The notes beneath the pieces were generated by a model that searched no databases, had not been told where the DNA came from, and worked only from the letters and a program-made list of their open reading frames with translations. From positions 1 to 25,161 of the forward strand of contig CADBSI010000028.1 of NCBI GenBank assembly GCA_902797275.1: a DNA stretch of 25,161 nt. Reading direction: 5' to 3'. A program made the position numbers and the translations under genes. The first letter of the stretch is position 1; each line of letters opens with the position of its first letter. Shown piece by piece: positions 22,654 through 25,161 of the stretch. This DNA is from an uncultured Erysipelotrichaceae bacterium (GTDB taxonomy: Bacteria > Bacillota_I > Bacilli_A > RF39 > UBA660).

Positions 22654-24801
22654 TCACACCTTTCTTAAACTTTTATGACTATAAATCAATGTTTTAATTC
22701 CATATGGTAATTTAAAGGCTATTTTAAGTAAAGTTTTCTTAGGATCTTTTTCATTTAAAATAATATTAGTAATTGTTCCCATACCAAATACTTCATGATA
22801 AACTAAGTCTCCTACTTTATAGTTCATTTCATCGTCACCATATTTACTTTTAACATCAATTTTTTCACTACTATCATTATAATCTATTTTTTTATTTTTT
22901 TCATCATATTTAACAACTTTTGACTCATTTTCTAATAAATTAGCATCTATTTCATTAATAAACCTGGAAATTGGATAAACTTGTTCTGATCCATACATTA
23001 AACGCATTCTGGCATTTGATAAATATAATTTTTTCTTGCATCTTGTAATTGCAACATAACAAAGTCTTCTTTCTTCTTCTAGTTCTTCTTCACTAAACAT
23101 AGAGTTTTGATGAGGAAATAATCCTTCTTCTAAACCAACTACAAAAACATAATCAAATTCAAGTCCTTTAACAGCATGAATAGTCATTAAACTAACAGCA
23201 TTATTATCTTCTTTAAAATCATTATTATCAGTTATCAAACTAACATTAAGCAAGAAATCATCTAAAGAAACAACTCCCATTTCATCTTCAAAGGACTTAG
23301 CAACTGATTTAAATTCTTCTAAGTTTTCAAGACGAATATCAGCTTCTAAAGTTTTTTCATCTACTAATTCTTTTCTTAAACCTGATTTATCTAAAACTAA
23401 ATCTATAAATTCAACTAAAGACATGGTATCTTTTATACTTTTTAATTCTTCAATCATATTTTTAAATACTAATTCTTTCCCTGAATCAATAGCATCATAT
23501 AAACTTACATTAAATAAATAAGATTTATCATATAAATTACTAATAGTTTTAGTACCTATTCCTCTTCTTGGAACATTAATAATTCTTTCTAAACTAACAT
23601 TGTCATTACTATTACAAATAAGTCTTAAATAAGCAAGTAAATTCTTTATTTCCATCCTGCTATAGAAATTAAGACCTCCTACTATTTTATAAGGAATACC
23701 TGCTTTCATTAATCCATCTTCAAATACCCGAGACTGAGCATTTGTACGATATAAAATAACTATATCACTTAAAGATACTAAATTATCTTTTAATTCTTTT
23801 ATTTTATTAACAACATATTTTACTTCATCAAGACCACTATTAGCTCGGTAATAAGTAATCTTATCACCTATTCCTAAATTAGAATATAAATTTTTAGATT
23901 TTCGATTTTTATTATTTTTAATAACTGAATTAGCAGCATCTAAAATAGTTTTAGAACTACGATAATTCTCTTCTAACTTAATAACTAAAGCATTTTTATA
24001 ATCAGATTCAAAATTTAAAATATTTTTATAATTTGCACCCCTAAAACCATAAATAGCTTGATCAGCATCACCAACACAACAAATATTTTTATATTTACTA
24101 GCTAACAATTTTGTTAATTTATATTGAGCTTCATTAGTATCTTGATACTCATCTATTAAAATATATTTATATCTTTCTTGATACATTAATAAAAGATCTT
24201 TTCTTTGTTCAAATAACTTAATTGGTAAAATTAATAAATCATCAAAATCAAGAGAATTATTTTTAATAAGTTCACTTTCATATTTTTTATACACCTCAAG
24301 TACTACTTTTTCAAACTCAGTTAAAGAAAAACTACTATATTTCTTACTATCTATAAGATCATTTTTAAGTTTACTAATTTGACTACGAATAGCTCGAGGA
24401 TTAAATTTCTCAGGATCAAGATTTTTATCTTTTAAGATTTTCTTAATAATTGTTAAAGTATCATCAGCATCAAAGATAACAAAATTCTTATCATAACCTA
24501 AATATTCATAATTTTCTTTAACTATTTTAAGACCAAAACTATGAAAAGTTGATATTTGCATAAATTTAGATGAAAAACCAACTAATTTAGATATTCTTTC
24601 TTTCATCTCACCAGCTGCTTTATTAGTAAAAGTAATAGCTAAGATATTATCAGGAGAAACACCTAAACTAATTAAATAAGCAATACGAGTTGTAAGTACT
24701 TTTGTTTTCCCTGATCCTGCTCCAGCTAGAACTAATAAAGGTCCATCTATATGTTTAACAGCTTCAATTTGTTCTTTGTTTAAATTTTCTAATATGTCCA
24801 T
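22654..24801 (-). CDS. pcrA: ATP-dependent DNA helicase PcrA (UvrD/Rep family)
   Basis: PcrA is a superfamily 1A 3'-5' helicase for repair, plasmid replication and clearing RNA polymerase or RecA from DNA. The protein has 715 residues from MDILENLNKEQIEAVKHIDG. Motifs in order: Walker A AGAGSGKT, motif Ia ITFTNKAAGEMKERI, Walker B YILIDEYQDTN, motif III VGDADQAIYGFRGA, motif IV ENYRSSKTIL, motif V TIHAVKGLEFDYVF, motif VI RRLCYVAITRCKK, and a C-terminal Tudor-like region (about 660-715, KVGDLVYHEVFGMGTI). The frame stays open to 24849; 24801 is chosen for the family N-terminus and the GAGGT upstream, and because the -10 box lies at 24823-24818. First gene of the operon. Confidence 0.97.
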   Translation of the reverse strand: MDILENLNKEQIEAVKHIDGPLLVLAGAGSGKTKVLTTRIAYLISLGVSPDNILAITFTNKAAGEMKERISKLVGFSSKFMQISTFHSFGLKIVKENYEYLGYDKNFVIFDADDTLTIIKKILKDKNLDPEKFNPRAIRSQISKLKNDLIDSKKYSSFSLTEFEKVVLEVYKKYESELIKNNSLDFDDLLILPIKLFEQRKDLLLMYQERYKYILIDEYQDTNEAQYKLTKLLASKYKNICCVGDADQAIYGFRGANYKNILNFESDYKNALVIKLEENYRSSKTILDAANSVIKNNKNRKSKNLYSNLGIGDKITYYRANSGLDEVKYVVNKIKELKDNLVSLSDIVILYRTNAQSRVFEDGLMKAGIPYKIVGGLNFYSRMEIKNLLAYLRLICNSNDNVSLERIINVPRRGIGTKTISNLYDKSYLFNVSLYDAIDSGKELVFKNMIEELKSIKDTMSLVEFIDLVLDKSGLRKELVDEKTLEADIRLENLEEFKSVAKSFEDEMGVVSLDDFLLNVSLITDNNDFKEDNNAVSLMTIHAVKGLEFDYVFVVGLEEGLFPHQNSMFSEEELEEERRLCYVAITRCKKKLYLSNARMRLMYGSEQVYPISRFINEIDANLLENESKVVKYDEKNKKIDYNDSSEKIDVKSKYGDDEMNYKVGDLVYHEVFGMGTITNIILNEKDPKKTLLKIAFKLPYGIKTLIYSHKSLRKV

Positions 24802-24817
24802 AATTACCTCTAAAGCA

Positions 24818-24823
24818 ATTATA
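24818..24823 (-). promoter_or_regulatory. pcrA operon -10 box
   Basis: Consensus TATAAT at 24823-24818, 16 bases before the pcrA ATG, just behind the preceding terminator. The -35 region is poor (TTCCTT at 17 bp spacing), so the promoter may be weak or need help. Confidence 0.55.
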
Positions 24824-24829
24824 CTATAA

Positions 24830-24860
24830 ACAAGAAAAAAAAGGAACAACTTTTGTTCCT
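24830..24860 (-). terminator. Intrinsic terminator of the secreted-protein gene
   Basis: Stem AGGAACAA / TTGTTCCT (24842-24849 with 24853-24860), a three-base loop, then eight T on the minus strand. It lies just after the stop at 24864. Confidence 0.9.
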
Positions 24861-24863
24861 AAA

Positions 24864-25161
24864 TTAATCTTTTAAGGCTATTGTAAATGGATTACTTTTA
24901 GTACCTGTTCCTCCTGTTATAACGATATTAGATTTTAGATTAATAGATGGGCGAGCAGCAAAGCCATTAAGCGGATGGTATTTGTATTCGCCGCTATCGC
25001 TGCTGTAAACGTTCCAAACAGTAGAAGAGCTACAAGGTGTTATTAGCCACATAGAACTTGAACTATTATAACCATTTCCTTGTTGACTTGCAAACATTTC
25101 TCCGTATCTTGGTAGTCCTACATAACCAGTATTCCAAATACTTGTTGTTTTAACGCAATCT
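24864..25161 (-). CDS. Secreted/surface protein, C-terminal fragment (5' end outside window)
   Basis: The frame stays open to the window edge, so the gene is partial; an internal ATG at 25097 is not the true start. About 98 residues are visible. They are rich in Ser, Tyr, Trp, Asn and Gly (SSSSMWLITPCSSSTVWNVY) and end with FAARPSINL, then a Gly/Thr linker (ITGGTGTKSNPFTIAL). The Trp-Ser-Gly pattern with a late Gly-Phe/Arg-Pro motif recalls C-type-lectin/FGE-like C-terminal domains of surface proteins in gut Bacilli; this is pattern memory, not a search result. A patch at 24949-25036 is GC-rich with C-ending codons, unlike the rest of the gene. Confidence 0.7.
   Translation of the reverse strand, partial: DCVKTTSIWNTGYVGLPRYGEMFASQQGNGYNSSSSMWLITPCSSSTVWNVYSSDSGEYKYHPLNGFAARPSINLKSNIVITGGTGTKSNPFTIALKD

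Noticed and set aside
6244..24860. Same stem GGAACAA/TTGTTCC in the tracrRNA terminator (6244-6262) and in the terminator at 24842-24860
   Set aside because: Short strong terminator stems recur often within a genome; the loops and flanks differ, so common origin or regulation is not shown.
1..25161. tRNA, rRNA, insertion sequences or prophage genes
   Set aside because: No tRNA-like T-arm motifs, transposase, integrase or phage structural reading frames were seen on either strand.

Overview
The window is very AT-rich (roughly a quarter G+C by eye) and nearly all genes lie on the minus strand. UGA is used as a stop (cas2, pcrA), so the standard bacterial code applies. The gene set (SpoIIM-like protein, RseP, CdsA, L21-Prp-L27 with a long L27 N-terminus, LigA, PcrA, type II-A CRISPR) points to a low-GC Bacillota. 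A gut Bacilli/Erysipelotrichia/RF39-like lineage is my guess; it rests on composition and protein style, not on a marker gene.

Region 1 (1-6317) is a complete type II-A CRISPR-Cas locus. Reading along the minus strand it runs cas9, cas1, cas2, csn2 (each overlapping the next by a few bases), leader, array. Two 36-bp repeats and one 30-bp spacer are visible and the array leaves the window at position 1. The tracrRNA (6159-6268) lies upstream of cas9 on the opposite strand. It has a near-consensus promoter, an anti-repeat that starts at the predicted transcription start, and a strong intrinsic terminator. Its promoter sits across the cas9 ribosome binding site, and the probable cas9 5' leader is antisense to the whole tracrRNA.

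Region 2 (6411-12340) is housekeeping: a small membrane protein, an XRE-type regulator, mnmA (tRNA 2-thiolation), a SpoIIM-like membrane protein, the cdsA-rseP pair (phospholipid synthesis and intramembrane protease), and rplU-prp-rpmA with a probable autoregulatory L21 leader RNA. In the last cluster Prp trims the N-terminal extension of L27.

Region 3 (12356-16187) holds guaB-guaA (IMP to XMP to GMP), translated with a one-base overlap from a good promoter that carries a palindrome over its -10 box, followed by a Bax-inhibitor-1/YccA family membrane protein.

Region 4 (16188-19395) is a four-gene ABC transporter operon (three membrane proteins and one ATPase). It is preceded by the remains of a small secreted-peptide gene that appears broken by two single-base insertions. 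The layout resembles peptide/bacteriocin export or immunity loci, but no family could be named.

Region 5 (19396-24860) is a repair operon in the order pcrA, nucleotidyltransferase, lipoprotein, ligA. The window ends inside the 3' part of a secreted, Ser/Tyr/Trp-rich protein gene (24864-25161) that contains a sharply bounded GC-rich patch with different codon endings, suggestive of a variable cassette.
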